Source: Paenibacillus sp. GM2
GTDB lineage: Bacteria > Bacillota > Bacilli > Paenibacillales > Paenibacillaceae
Assembly: GCF_900069005.2 (NCBI RefSeq)
Contig: NZ_LN831277.1
Coordinates: forward strand, 328,386-392,385
Length of the DNA: 64,000 nucleotides
Direction: 5' to 3'
The position numbers and the translations under genes were made by a program. Positions 16,497 through 25,347 of this stretch are shown piece after piece (the first letter of the stretch is position 1; the number at the start of each line of letters is the position of its first letter). Below the pieces are notes generated by a model that saw only the letters and a list, made by a program, of their open reading frames with translations, searched no databases and was not told the DNA's origin.

Positions 16497-17132
16497 GTGA
16501 AACACCGCTTGGATCTTAGTTATTTATTCAAATCCGTAAGGAAACATATGATTGCCTTCTTGATTACGCTTCTAATTTGTGTGGGAGGCGTTTTTTTGTT
16601 GAATGCAATTGTAAAGCCTCAATATCAAGCCACCGCCAGTCTGGTAGCAACTTTGGCTTCAGCGGAATCGGGGACCTATAACGACTTCTTGGCCAGCCAG
16701 GCCTTGACGAAGACTTATGAAGATGCGATCCAAAGCCGTTATATCGCCAATGAAGCGAAGAAGAAATTGAATACGAAGGAGACGGCATATGAGCTTTTGG
16801 AGCGGGTTAAGGTCAGAACGGACCCGGGCACTTTGGTTATTATCCTATATGCCAAGCATGATCATCCCCAGGAAGCCGTAGATATTGCAAACAGCTTTGC
16901 GGATGCCTTTATAGAAAAATCTACTAATATCGTGCCTAATGCGAATGTGATTGTACTGGATTATGCCAACATGGAGGAAGCATCGATTCCGGTAAGTCCA
17001 CGCAAGATGCTGAACCTGGCGATTGGCGCCTTTATAGGCTTCTTCGCCGGATTGGTGATTGTGTTATATCTGGAACGGAAGAGGGGATCTCGCAGACGCA
17101 TGCTGCGTCCTATAAATACAGAATCTATGTAA
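16497..17132 (+). CDS. Wzz/YveK-type chain-length regulator
   Basis: Polysaccharide co-polymerase-like membrane protein of 211 residues: TM1 at about 17-38 (FLITLLICVGGVFLL), an extracellular alpha-helical middle, and a PVSPRK proline segment before TM2 at about 170-192. The length matches the stand-alone transmembrane modulators of Gram-positive Wzy systems (YveK/CapA/CpsC). Normally a BY-kinase partner is encoded next; none is present here, which is unusual. GTG start with only a weak GGGG upstream. First gene of the long EPS operon. Confidence 0.88.
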   Translation: MKHRLDLSYLFKSVRKHMIAFLITLLICVGGVFLLNAIVKPQYQATASLVATLASAESGTYNDFLASQALTKTYEDAIQSRYIANEAKKKLNTKETAYELLERVKVRTDPGTLVIILYAKHDHPQEAVDIANSFADAFIEKSTNIVPNANVIVLDYANMEEASIPVSPRKMLNLAIGAFIGFFAGLVIVLYLERKRGSRRRMLRPINTESM

Positions 17133-17177
17133 TGTTAAGTATGGATAGTCCAGTTGAAGCGAGGTGGAGGAACAAGA

Positions 17178-18185
17178 ATGATCCATTTTGCCATTGTAGG
17201 CTGTGGTCATATTGCTGGCAAGCATATCGAGGCCATTCATCGGACAGAGAATGCCGTATTGGCAGGGTTATGCGATACGAATGAGGCGAGACTTACCCAA
17301 CTGGCATCCATTTGGCAGGCTCCTGTTTTTACATCGCTGTCGGAGATGCTGGAGCAGCTGCCCCATCTGGATGTGGTCTGCATTTGTACCCCTAGCGGGC
17401 TGCATGCAGACCTGGCGATTGAGGCCGCTGCTGCGGGGAAGCATCTCGTTATTGAGAAGCCGCTGGCGCTCACGCTTGAGGACACGGATCGAATCATGGC
17501 TGCGGTTGCCAAATATGGTGTCAAAGCAACGGTAGTACATCCGAACCGCTATCGCCCGGCGATACAGCATTTAAAGGCTGCGCTTGAACATGAAGCGTTC
17601 GGCAAGCTCAGTCATATCAGTGCCGCAGTGCGCTGGAATCGCAACCAGGCTTACTATGACCAGGCACCCTGGCGCGGTACCAGGGCAATGGATGGCGGCG
17701 TGTTAATGAATCAGGCTATTCATAGTCTGGATCTGCTCCTCTGGTTATTCGGGCCGGTTTCCGAGACGAAGGCATTTGCAGATACCCGGTTAAGGAATAT
17801 TGAAGCGGAGGATACGGCCGTAGCCGTGCTTAAGTTTGATAGTGGTGTATTAGGAACGGTGGAAGCATGCACGACCGTGTATGAGCAAAATCTTGAGGAG
17901 ACATTGACGGTATTTGGTGAGCATGGCTATGCCATTATCGGGGGAAGAACAGCCAATTGGATCAAGGATTGGAAGTGCGCCTCCATGACGGAAGATGACA
18001 TTAGACAACGGATGGATGAAGTCGAGCAGAGCCCGTTCGGCATCCCCGGGCATCAATGCATTATCCATGACATGGTTCAGGCGTTGTTGGAAGATCGTGA
18101 ACCGGCCATCTCGCTGCAGGACGGGAGAAGCGCCGTTAAGCTTGTTGTCGATATCGCTAACCAAGGGATGCAGGTGAGAAGTTAA
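17178..18185 (+). CDS. Gfo/Idh/MocA oxidoreductase, WbpB/WlbA-like
   Basis: NAD-dependent sugar-nucleotide dehydrogenase of 335 residues. The Rossmann motif is VGCGHIAGKH at 7-16, the family EKP motif is VIEKPLAL near 95-102, and the substrate-side histidine lies in MNQAIHSLDLL. Together with the next three genes it matches WbpB/WlbA, which oxidises C3 of UDP-GlcNAcA. The ATG at 17178 is preceded by GGTGGAGG at 7 bp; a longer frame starts 24 bp upstream inside that Shine-Dalgarno region and is rejected. The gap to the next gene is 17 bp. Confidence 0.9.
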   Translation: MIHFAIVGCGHIAGKHIEAIHRTENAVLAGLCDTNEARLTQLASIWQAPVFTSLSEMLEQLPHLDVVCICTPSGLHADLAIEAAAAGKHLVIEKPLALTLEDTDRIMAAVAKYGVKATVVHPNRYRPAIQHLKAALEHEAFGKLSHISAAVRWNRNQAYYDQAPWRGTRAMDGGVLMNQAIHSLDLLLWLFGPVSETKAFADTRLRNIEAEDTAVAVLKFDSGVLGTVEACTTVYEQNLEETLTVFGEHGYAIIGGRTANWIKDWKCASMTEDDIRQRMDEVEQSPFGIPGHQCIIHDMVQALLEDREPAISLQDGRSAVKLVVDIANQGMQVRS

Positions 18186-18202
18186 ACGGATGGAGGAACT
18201 GT

Positions 18203-19540
18203 ATGAACGATAGAGCAATCAGGACTCGGGAGCATAGTGCGGAGCTGCTGGAGAAGCTGGGGAATCAGACAGCCGTGATCGGTGTGATTGGCCTCGGTTA
18301 TGTGGGGCTGCCGCTGGCTGTTGAGAAAGCCAAAGCCGGTTATCGTGTGATTGGCTTCGATGTTCAGGAACAGAAGGTTGCCATGGTGAACAGCGGGTTC
18401 AATTATATCGGTGATGTCATTGATGAGGATTTAAGGACTATGGTTGACGCGGGCCAATTGCAAGCAACGGATGATTACTCCTTTCTGTCCAAGGTGGATA
18501 CCGTAGCGATATGTGTACCTACTCCTCTCGATATATATCAGCAGCCGGATACGAGTTATGTGGAGAATTCCACGCGAGAGATTGCTAAATACCTGCATCC
18601 CGGGATGTTGGTAGTGCTTGAGAGTACGACATATCCTGGTACCACAGAAGAGCTGGTTAAGCCTATTCTCGAATCGACAGGGCTCGTGTGTGGAGAGGAC
18701 TTCTTTCTGGCTTATTCACCAGAGCGGATTGATCCCGGCAATCAGTCCTTCAATACGAAAAATACGCCGAAGGTAGTCGGGGGGGTAACGGAAGCCTGCT
18801 CGAAGGTGGCGATGGAGCTGTACCGTCATGTACTGGACGGTGAGGTGCATGCGGTATCCAGTCCGGCTGTCGCCGAAATGGAGAAAATATATGAAAATAC
18901 GTTCCGTCATATCAATATCGCCCTTGCGAATGAGATGGCGGTATTGTGCAACCGAATGGGGATTAATGTATGGGAAGTCATCGATGCGGCTAAGACCAAG
19001 CCCTATGGATTTATGGCCTTCTATCCAGGACCCGGTCTGGGCGGGCACTGTATTCCGATCGATCCTTTCTATCTGACTTGGAAAGCGAGGGAATTCAATT
19101 ACCACACTCGCTTAATCGAACTTGCTGGCGAGATTAACAATGCGATGCCAGAGTTTGTTGTGCAGAAGATTGCCGAGATTCTGAATCGGAACAAGAAGCC
19201 AATTAACGGCTCTACGGTTTATATCCTGGGCGTGGCTTATAAGAAAGACATCGATGATTATCGGGAGTCTCCAGTGCTGAAGATGATTGAACTCTTGCAG
19301 GAGCGGGGCGCGGCTGTATGGGTCAGTGATCCGCATATTAGCTCCTTCAAATACCGAGGGCGCAGCTATGAGACGGTGGAGCTTACGGAGGCTCGTCTGA
19401 AGGAATCCGATATTACTGTTATTGCCACAGATCACACTCGCTTTGATTATGAATTGATCGGACGCACCAGCGAGAGCTTGTTCGATACACGTAATGTGAT
19501 GAGCGCCTACACCAAGCCAACCAACTACCACCTGCTTTGA
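18203..19540 (+). CDS. UDP-GlcNAc 6-dehydrogenase, WbpA-like
   Basis: Nucleotide-sugar dehydrogenase of 445 residues, oxidising UDP-GlcNAc to UDP-GlcNAcA in two NAD-dependent steps. The NAD motif is GLGYVGLPLA near residues 30-39. The catalytic cysteine lies in GPGLGGHCIPIDP and the C-terminal UDP-binding domain is present. ESTTYPGTT and SPERIDPGN are typical of the WbpA/WecC group. GGAGG lies before the ATG. It supplies the substrate for the WbpB-like enzyme encoded just upstream. Confidence 0.93.
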   Translation: MNDRAIRTREHSAELLEKLGNQTAVIGVIGLGYVGLPLAVEKAKAGYRVIGFDVQEQKVAMVNSGFNYIGDVIDEDLRTMVDAGQLQATDDYSFLSKVDTVAICVPTPLDIYQQPDTSYVENSTREIAKYLHPGMLVVLESTTYPGTTEELVKPILESTGLVCGEDFFLAYSPERIDPGNQSFNTKNTPKVVGGVTEACSKVAMELYRHVLDGEVHAVSSPAVAEMEKIYENTFRHINIALANEMAVLCNRMGINVWEVIDAAKTKPYGFMAFYPGPGLGGHCIPIDPFYLTWKAREFNYHTRLIELAGEINNAMPEFVVQKIAEILNRNKKPINGSTVYILGVAYKKDIDDYRESPVLKMIELLQERGAAVWVSDPHISSFKYRGRSYETVELTEARLKESDITVIATDHTRFDYELIGRTSESLFDTRNVMSAYTKPTNYHLL

Positions 19541-19556
19541 AAGAAAAATGAAACGA

Positions 19557-19691
19557 GATTCAAGAAGGCCGGTTTTCAGCACCGAGAAGGTTGGATGAAG
19601 CTAGGGCATGGGAGCGCAGCGTATGTAGAGGGTACGTGAGCACCGGAGGGCCCGGGGAATTCAAGGTTCGATGCCAAGTCATTTCTTGAAT
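19557..19691 (+). other. Structured intergenic element inside the EPS operon
   Basis: A 218-bp gap interrupts an otherwise tight operon. It contains a block bounded by a perfect 9-bp inverted repeat, ATTCAAGAA (19558-19566) and TTCTTGAAT (19683-19691). Inside are GCAGCGTATG...GTACGTGAGC and two related CAGCACCG/GAGCACCGG segments, suggesting several hairpins. No open frame fits. Either an operon-internal regulatory RNA similar in position to the eps-associated RNA (EAR, epsC motif) or a dispersed Paenibacillus intergenic repeat; I cannot decide without a covariance or genome-wide search. A GACTTTTTGAAT tail follows at 19711-19722. Confidence 0.55.
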
Positions 19692-19758
19692 AGCTTCGTA
19701 ATCTAAAATGGACTTTTTGAATTTCCTCTCTAAAAATTTGGAGCCAGGAGATCACTCT

Positions 19759-20349
19759 ATGACTATGAACGAATATTGGGCGCACCCATCGGCGATTGTT
19801 GATGAAGGAGCCAGCATCGGAGAAGGCACGAAGGTCTGGCACTTCTCGCATATTTGTACCAAGGCAAGCATCGGATCTTCTTGCAGCCTCGGTCAGAACG
19901 TGTATGTAGCCCCCCATGTTGTGATCGGGAATGGCGTTAAAATTCAGAACAATGTCTCGGTATATGAAGGGGTTGTACTGGAGGATTATGTGTTCTGCGG
20001 TCCAAGTATGGTATTCACTAATGTGCGCACACCACGCTCTGCTTTTCCTAGAAATACAAGTGAGGATTATCGCGCCACAATTGTAAAATATGGAGCCTCG
20101 ATCGGTGCCAATGCCACCGTAATCTGCGGTACGACAATCGGCGAATGGGCACTTGTTGCCGCGGGGGCGGTTGTGAACAAGGATGTTCCTCCGCATGCCA
20201 TGGTAGCAGGAGTTCCAGCCAGACAGATCGGCTGGGTCTGCCAATGCGGAATTAGCCTTGCTTTTCGCAATCAGCGGGCGATATGCCCGGAATGTGGTCG
20301 GAAGTATGAAGTGATAGAAGACACAGTACGTATAGCGAAGGAAGTGTGA
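19759..20349 (+). CDS. WbpD-like N-acetyltransferase with C-terminal zinc ribbon
   Basis: Left-handed beta-helix acetyltransferase of 196 residues. Hexapeptide-repeat rungs run through residues about 5-150 ([44 protein letters not shown]). The catalytic region resembles WbpD/WlbB, which acetylates the 3-amino group of UDP-GlcNAc(3NH2)A. The C-terminal 30 residues carry CQCG and CPECG, a probable zinc ribbon. An upstream in-frame codon exists, but CAGGAG before the ATG at 19759 and the start of homology fix this start. The next gene follows after 7 bp. Confidence 0.9.
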   Translation: MTMNEYWAHPSAIVDEGASIGEGTKVWHFSHICTKASIGSSCSLGQNVYVAPHVVIGNGVKIQNNVSVYEGVVLEDYVFCGPSMVFTNVRTPRSAFPRNTSEDYRATIVKYGASIGANATVICGTTIGEWALVAAGAVVNKDVPPHAMVAGVPARQIGWVCQCGISLAFRNQRAICPECGRKYEVIEDTVRIAKEV

Positions 20350-20356
20350 GAAGAAG

Positions 20357-21484
20357 ATGGATCGTAGAGAGATAGCCGTTCCAGGCAAGATTCCTGTATT
20401 GGATCTTAGCTGCGAGGTTCAGGCGTTGAAGCCGCAAATAATGAGTGCAATTGAGAGTGTCCTTGATCGCGGAGTGTTTATTATGGGCCAGAATGTCAAG
20501 GATTTCGAGCGTGAAGTCGCCGAGTATCTGGGGATGAATGATGCCGTAGCCCTGAATTCCGGTACGGATGCCCTGGTCATCGCCTTGCTGGCATGCGGAA
20601 TAGGAGCGGGAGATGAGGTGATTACAACTCCGTTCACCTTTTTTGCGACTGCGGAGGCGATTAGCCGGATCGGTGCCATTCCTGTGTTCGTAGATATCGA
20701 TCCGAATACGTACAATATGGACACGAATTTGCTTCAAGCCGCTCTGACTGAGAAGACCAAGGCGATTATTCCTGTGCACCTGTTCGGCCAATCCGCCGAT
20801 ATGGACCCGATTATGGAGCTGGCAAGGCTGCATCATTTGAAGGTTATTGAGGATGTTGCCCAAGCGTTCGGGGGCGAATATAAAGGCCGCAAAGTCGGAA
20901 CGATCGGCGATATGGGCTGCTACTCCTTTTTCCCATCCAAGAATCTTGGCGCATACGGGGACGGAGGGCTCGTCGCAACAAATGATCCTGATCTGGCAGA
21001 ACAAGCTGTGATGCTTCGCGCACATGGCTCCAAGAAGAAGTATTATAACGAGATGATTGGCTTCAACTCCCGGCTCGATGAGATTCAGGCCGCTATTCTT
21101 AGAGTGAAGCTGCCGTATATCGACGAATGGAATGAAGGCCGCCGTCAGGCAGCGGCGCGCTACAGACGGCTGCTTGGCGAGTGCGAAGGCATCGTTTTGC
21201 CTGTGGAAGAGCAGTATAGCCGTCACGTCTACCACCAATATACGATCCGTGTTCGGAACGGCAAGCGCGACGAATTGCAGGCCAAGCTGCTTGAAGAAGG
21301 AATCAGCACGATGATCTATTATCCGCTGCCAGTCCATCGATTGCCTGTCTATCAATCTATGAATGTCAGCATGCCTGTTGCGGAACGAATCTCTGGCGAA
21401 GTCTTGTCTTTGCCGATTTGGCCGCAAATTGAGGAAGCAACCCAGCGGTTTGTCGCTAAGACTATCAGGGCGTCACTTCAATAA
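20357..21484 (+). CDS. DegT/DnrJ/EryC1 aminotransferase, WbpE-like
   Basis: PLP-dependent sugar aminotransferase of 375 residues, placing the 3-amino group on UDP-3-keto-GlcNAcA. The PLP lysine is in the [14 protein letters not shown] segment, [13 protein letters not shown] binds phosphate, and EDVAQAFGG contains the PLP-ring aspartate. It completes the WbpA/WbpB/WbpE/WbpD set, here ordered B-A-D-E. A purine-rich GAAGAAG precedes the ATG. Cytoplasmic. Confidence 0.93.
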   Translation: MDRREIAVPGKIPVLDLSCEVQALKPQIMSAIESVLDRGVFIMGQNVKDFEREVAEYLGMNDAVALNSGTDALVIALLACGIGAGDEVITTPFTFFATAEAISRIGAIPVFVDIDPNTYNMDTNLLQAALTEKTKAIIPVHLFGQSADMDPIMELARLHHLKVIEDVAQAFGGEYKGRKVGTIGDMGCYSFFPSKNLGAYGDGGLVATNDPDLAEQAVMLRAHGSKKKYYNEMIGFNSRLDEIQAAILRVKLPYIDEWNEGRRQAAARYRRLLGECEGIVLPVEEQYSRHVYHQYTIRVRNGKRDELQAKLLEEGISTMIYYPLPVHRLPVYQSMNVSMPVAERISGEVLSLPIWPQIEEATQRFVAKTIRASLQ

Positions 21485-21494
21485 TCGAGGGGTT

Positions 21495-22808
21495 ATGTGG
21501 AAATATCTCAAAAAAATATCTCTGGACAGTTTTTTTCGGAATGTCGTCGTCTTAGCTAGCGGTACCATGGTGAGTCAAGTCATTATCTTGATTGCATTGC
21601 CGTTCATTACCCGCCTCTATAGTCCCACTGAATACGGCGTGTATTCTATGTACACTTCCATCATCTCCATCATGCTCATGCTTGTATCCTTCTCCTATGA
21701 AAATGCGATTACCCTGCCTGAAGAGGACAAAATGGCCAGCAGCCTGTTAAGTCTATCCCTGCGAATTTGTATAGTTGTCAGCATTCTGGGCGGAGTCGGC
21801 GTCTATTTCCTGGCCCATCCGCTATCCGTATGGACAAATGAAGCGGATATTAAGCAATATTTCCCCTTTTTTATTGTCAGCTTGTTCTTCGCCGGCTTCT
21901 ATCAAATTCTGAATACCTGGTCTGTCCGCAAAAAATATTTCAGGCAGATCTCACGAACCAAATACACCCAGAGCATTACACTCGTCTCTTCACAGCTGGC
22001 ATTGGCCCGCTTGCTGCCGGGTCCTTCCGGACTCATCATCGGCGATGTGCTCGGCCGTCTTGGCGGACTTATTCCGCAGTGGAGACTTTGGCGCAGGGAT
22101 GTGAAGCAGCAGCAAATAGAAGTGAACTGGGAAAATCTTAAGGAGAGCGCCTATCGGTATCGCCGCTTCCCTCAGTTATCACTGGCCTCAAATATGCTGA
22201 ATAGTCTGGGAATCTATTTGCCTACGATTCTGTTGGCTGCTTTCTATGGACCACAGGTCGCCGGGTGGTTTGCGCTCAGTCAGCGGATTCTCGGTTCACC
22301 GATGACGCTGATTACCTCATCGGTAATGAACGTCTATTTATCGGAGTCATCCGAGTATATGCTGCGGGCCAGACATAAGCTGTACCCTTTGTTTATCAAG
22401 ACAGTACGCAATATTTTTCTAATTGGATTATTGATTATATTAATTATGGTTGTGCTGCTGCCATCCATGTTCTCTACGCTATTCGGGAGCGAATGGGCAA
22501 GTGCCGGGAATTATGTCAGGTTGCTAGGGATCATGTATTTAAGCCAATTCGTGGCCAATTCCGTCGGCTCAACCATCGATGTGATGGAGCGGCAGGATCT
22601 TCACTTATATCGTGAGATCGCTCGTGTAACCATCGTGCTTGGAGCACTGTTGCTGGCCAAATATACGGGGCAGAGCGCTGGAACCGCAATATTAATATAC
22701 GGCTTGGCTTCTACGCTGGGTTATTTGATTCACTTGGGGTTGTCCTGGACTGCCGTGAAGAAGTATCGCCATCATGCTGCAGAACAGGGAGCGGAACAGG
22801 GAGGTTAA
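21495..22808 (+). CDS. Polysaccharide flippase, Wzx-like
   Basis: Integral membrane protein of 437 residues with about 12 hydrophobic helices, starting with VLASGTMVSQVIILIALPF and TRLYSPTEYGVYS, typical of the Wzx/MVF flippase superfamily. It would move undecaprenyl-linked repeat units across the membrane. GAGGGG precedes the ATG at 21495; a longer frame back to 21363 overlaps the aminotransferase gene in another frame and is not used. C-terminal tail EQGAEQG is a small repeat. Confidence 0.9.
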   Translation: MWKYLKKISLDSFFRNVVVLASGTMVSQVIILIALPFITRLYSPTEYGVYSMYTSIISIMLMLVSFSYENAITLPEEDKMASSLLSLSLRICIVVSILGGVGVYFLAHPLSVWTNEADIKQYFPFFIVSLFFAGFYQILNTWSVRKKYFRQISRTKYTQSITLVSSQLALARLLPGPSGLIIGDVLGRLGGLIPQWRLWRRDVKQQQIEVNWENLKESAYRYRRFPQLSLASNMLNSLGIYLPTILLAAFYGPQVAGWFALSQRILGSPMTLITSSVMNVYLSESSEYMLRARHKLYPLFIKTVRNIFLIGLLIILIMVVLLPSMFSTLFGSEWASAGNYVRLLGIMYLSQFVANSVGSTIDVMERQDLHLYREIARVTIVLGALLLAKYTGQSAGTAILIYGLASTLGYLIHLGLSWTAVKKYRHHAAEQGAEQGG

Positions 22809-22815
22809 GTAAGGG

Positions 22816-24201
22816 ATGCTTAAGATCAGTTGTCCATTATCAAGACCTGCAGAACGGAAATATATTTTCCATGTTCTATTCACAGAGTTTCTGGGGATCA
22901 ACTATGAAGTTGAGTTCGAACAGCGTAATGAGGTAGAGATTACGCTGCCGGAAGGAAATGAGCACAGATTGGTGCTGGCCGATGTACTGTTCTCAAAGCG
23001 TGAAGAGGAATGGCTGAAGCCCGAATCTCTTCCCAATAGGCCGCTCGCCAAGCTGGAAGTGACAGGGCAGGGGAGCCTTCCGATGATTTATGGGCTGAGG
23101 GATTCCTCTGTACAGTCCATGTCATTACAGATAGATCCGCCGTCCATTCAGTGCAGCCTGGATCTGTTCGGCAGCTGCTTCTTCATGCTGACAAGATATG
23201 AGGAATTGGTCTGCCAGGAACGGGACGGCCATGATCGCTTTCCTTCCGAGCAGTCTTTAGCCTATCAAGAGGGGTTCCTCGACTATCCGATCGTGAACCG
23301 ATATACCGAACTGTTATGGAGCATGTTGAACTCGCTATGGCCGGGGTTGAAGCGGAAGCGGAGGGAGAGCCGCAAAGTAATTAGCCATGATGTCGACTAT
23401 CCGTTCTTCACGTTTCGCCGCAGCAACTTCAGCATCGCCAAGGAGAGCCTTGGCGATGCCATTAAGCGGAGACAGCTTGAATCGGCGATGCGTAAGGCGA
23501 GAATGATCGGCTCAGGGGTAACGACGCTGGAGCGGGATCCGTTTAACACATTTGACTGGATGATGGAACTTAGTGAACGCGCCGGGATACGCAGCAGCTT
23601 CTATTTTATTACGGAGCAGACCGAGGCGGATATTGACGGCAATTACTCGATTAATGATCCCGAGGTCCATTCCCTGATGGTTCGTATCCATGAGCGAGGG
23701 CACGAGATAGGTTTGCATCCGAGCTATCGGACATATCTTTCTCCGCAGCAGATTAAGCGGGAGTTCCGGATTTTGTGCCACGAGGCTGAATTAGCCGGAA
23801 TTCGCCAGGAGCAATGGGGAGGACGTCAGCATTTTCTGAGATGGAAAGCTCCGGATACCTGGCAGGGATGGGAGGAGGCCGGACTGCAGTATGACAGTAC
23901 GCTCGGCTATTCAGACAGACCGGGGTTCCGCTGTGGAACATGTTATGAATACCCGGTATTCAACCTGCGCACGGGAATGGCGCTGAAGCTCAGAGAGCGG
24001 CCTTTGGTCGTGATGGAACTAACTGTGCTGGATGCGATGTGCAGCGGATCAGACGAAGAACAGGCTTTTGCCAAGATCAGCCATTATTATCGGGAATGCG
24101 TCAAATACCAGGGGGATTTCACGCTGCTATGGCATAACAGCCGTCTGGTCCGTTCCCTAGACCGCAAAGTATTCAGACGTTGTATTGAAGAACTACAGTA
24201 G
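22816..24201 (+). CDS. Polysaccharide deacetylase-like protein with N-terminal domain
   Basis: Protein of 461 residues. The N-terminal 180 residues form a separate alpha/beta domain found in related proteins of surface-polysaccharide loci (DUF7033-like, from memory). The C-terminal half is a NodB-type barrel: HDVD at 191-194 supplies the metal-binding aspartate motif, GHEIGLHPSY the second metal motif, and FLRWKAPDTW resembles motif 3. No signal peptide, so it may act on intracellular lipid-linked intermediates, or be non-catalytic. It starts 7 bp after the flippase gene. Confidence 0.78.
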   Translation: MLKISCPLSRPAERKYIFHVLFTEFLGINYEVEFEQRNEVEITLPEGNEHRLVLADVLFSKREEEWLKPESLPNRPLAKLEVTGQGSLPMIYGLRDSSVQSMSLQIDPPSIQCSLDLFGSCFFMLTRYEELVCQERDGHDRFPSEQSLAYQEGFLDYPIVNRYTELLWSMLNSLWPGLKRKRRESRKVISHDVDYPFFTFRRSNFSIAKESLGDAIKRRQLESAMRKARMIGSGVTTLERDPFNTFDWMMELSERAGIRSSFYFITEQTEADIDGNYSINDPEVHSLMVRIHERGHEIGLHPSYRTYLSPQQIKREFRILCHEAELAGIRQEQWGGRQHFLRWKAPDTWQGWEEAGLQYDSTLGYSDRPGFRCGTCYEYPVFNLRTGMALKLRERPLVVMELTVLDAMCSGSDEEQAFAKISHYYRECVKYQGDFTLLWHNSRLVRSLDRKVFRRCIEELQ

Positions 24202-24261
24202 CATCCTTTACGCCTATGGTGTAGATAAAATCAATGAATTCAATTGTAAGAGGGAGACAGG

Positions 24262-25347
24262 ATGAAGATTGCCTATCTGATTCATTGGAATGAAGGACCG
24301 GGCAGCGGCGTGTTCAAGAAGGTGCTAGGCCAGGTTATGGCCTGGTCCAGGCTTGGGCATGATGTAAGCCTGTTTCTGTATACACATCACTGGGAACAGG
24401 ACTGGAATCAGGAGTTCCAGGACATTCCCCTGCATATACAGCATTATCGTGGAGGATTCGGACGATTATCAGACTTCCGTCGATTAATTGCCGAGGTTAA
24501 GCGGTGGAAGCCGGATGTCGTATATCATCGGTTCGATCTGTATTATCCCGGACTGCCATCTTTGTTGAGACGCATACCTTCTATTATAGAAGTGAATACG
24601 AATGATTTGATAGAGATGCAGAGTGGAAGCAAACTCAGATATTTGTACCATCGACTGACCCGGGCCGCCGTACTTAGGGCAACATCCGGATATGTGTTCG
24701 TAAGCGCTGAGCTGGCTGAGGAAGCGCATTTCCGGAAATACATTCGGGATAAGGTGATTATCGGTAATGGAATCGATCTGTCTAATGTGGCTGTATCTTC
24801 GCCAGAAAAGAGAGAGGGTACGAGAATTATCTTCATAGGAACCCATGGCCAATCCTGGCATGGGGTTGATGAGATTGCCCGGCTCGCGTTGGCTCATCCG
24901 GATTGGCGGTTCGATCTGGTCGGAATCTATGCTTCTCACCTGGAAGATCCTGCACCCGTTAATATGACCTTCCATGGCAATTTGGTGCGGGCTGAATATG
25001 AGCCGCTGATGAACGAGGCGGATGTGGCTGTCGGCACGTTGGCCTTATACCGCAAACGAATGGCTGAGGCTTCTCCGCTTAAAGTAAGAGAATATCTGGC
25101 CTATGGCTTGCCCGTCATTATTGGTTATAAGGATACGGATTTCCCGGAGCCGGTTCCTTTTATTCTTGAATTGAAAAATGTGCCGGGGAGCACAAGCCTG
25201 GATCAGGAACGAATTGAAGGCTTTATTGAGAAATGGCGCGGAAGCAGGGTAAATCGGAGCCTGATCAAGCATCTGGATACCGCAGAGAAGGAAGCGGAAA
25301 GGGTGGACTATATGGAGCGGATCGCGAAAAAGGACGGACCAAAATGA
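24262..25347 (+). CDS. Glycosyltransferase family 4
   Basis: GT-B glycosyltransferase of 361 residues: N-terminal MKIAYLIHWNEGPGSGVFKK, middle VVYHRFDLYYPGLP, and C-terminal IIFIGTHGQSWHGVDEI, then ASPLKVREYLAYGLPVI, which is a donor-binding segment in which the usual E-G-x-P is replaced. GGGAGACAGG precedes the ATG. The stop overlaps the next gene (ATGA). Expected to add one residue of the EPS repeat unit. Confidence 0.88.
   Translation: MKIAYLIHWNEGPGSGVFKKVLGQVMAWSRLGHDVSLFLYTHHWEQDWNQEFQDIPLHIQHYRGGFGRLSDFRRLIAEVKRWKPDVVYHRFDLYYPGLPSLLRRIPSIIEVNTNDLIEMQSGSKLRYLYHRLTRAAVLRATSGYVFVSAELAEEAHFRKYIRDKVIIGNGIDLSNVAVSSPEKREGTRIIFIGTHGQSWHGVDEIARLALAHPDWRFDLVGIYASHLEDPAPVNMTFHGNLVRAEYEPLMNEADVAVGTLALYRKRMAEASPLKVREYLAYGLPVIIGYKDTDFPEPVPFILELKNVPGSTSLDQERIEGFIEKWRGSRVNRSLIKHLDTAEKEAERVDYMERIAKKDGPK

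Noticed and set aside
19576..20388. 270-codon minus-strand frame covering the structured element
   Set aside because: Antisense to the acetyltransferase, rich in His/Cys as expected from a shadow, no start signals.
20252..21427. 391-codon open frame on the minus strand
   Set aside because: Fully antisense to the WbpE-like aminotransferase and part of the acetyltransferase; no ribosome binding site and no family likeness.
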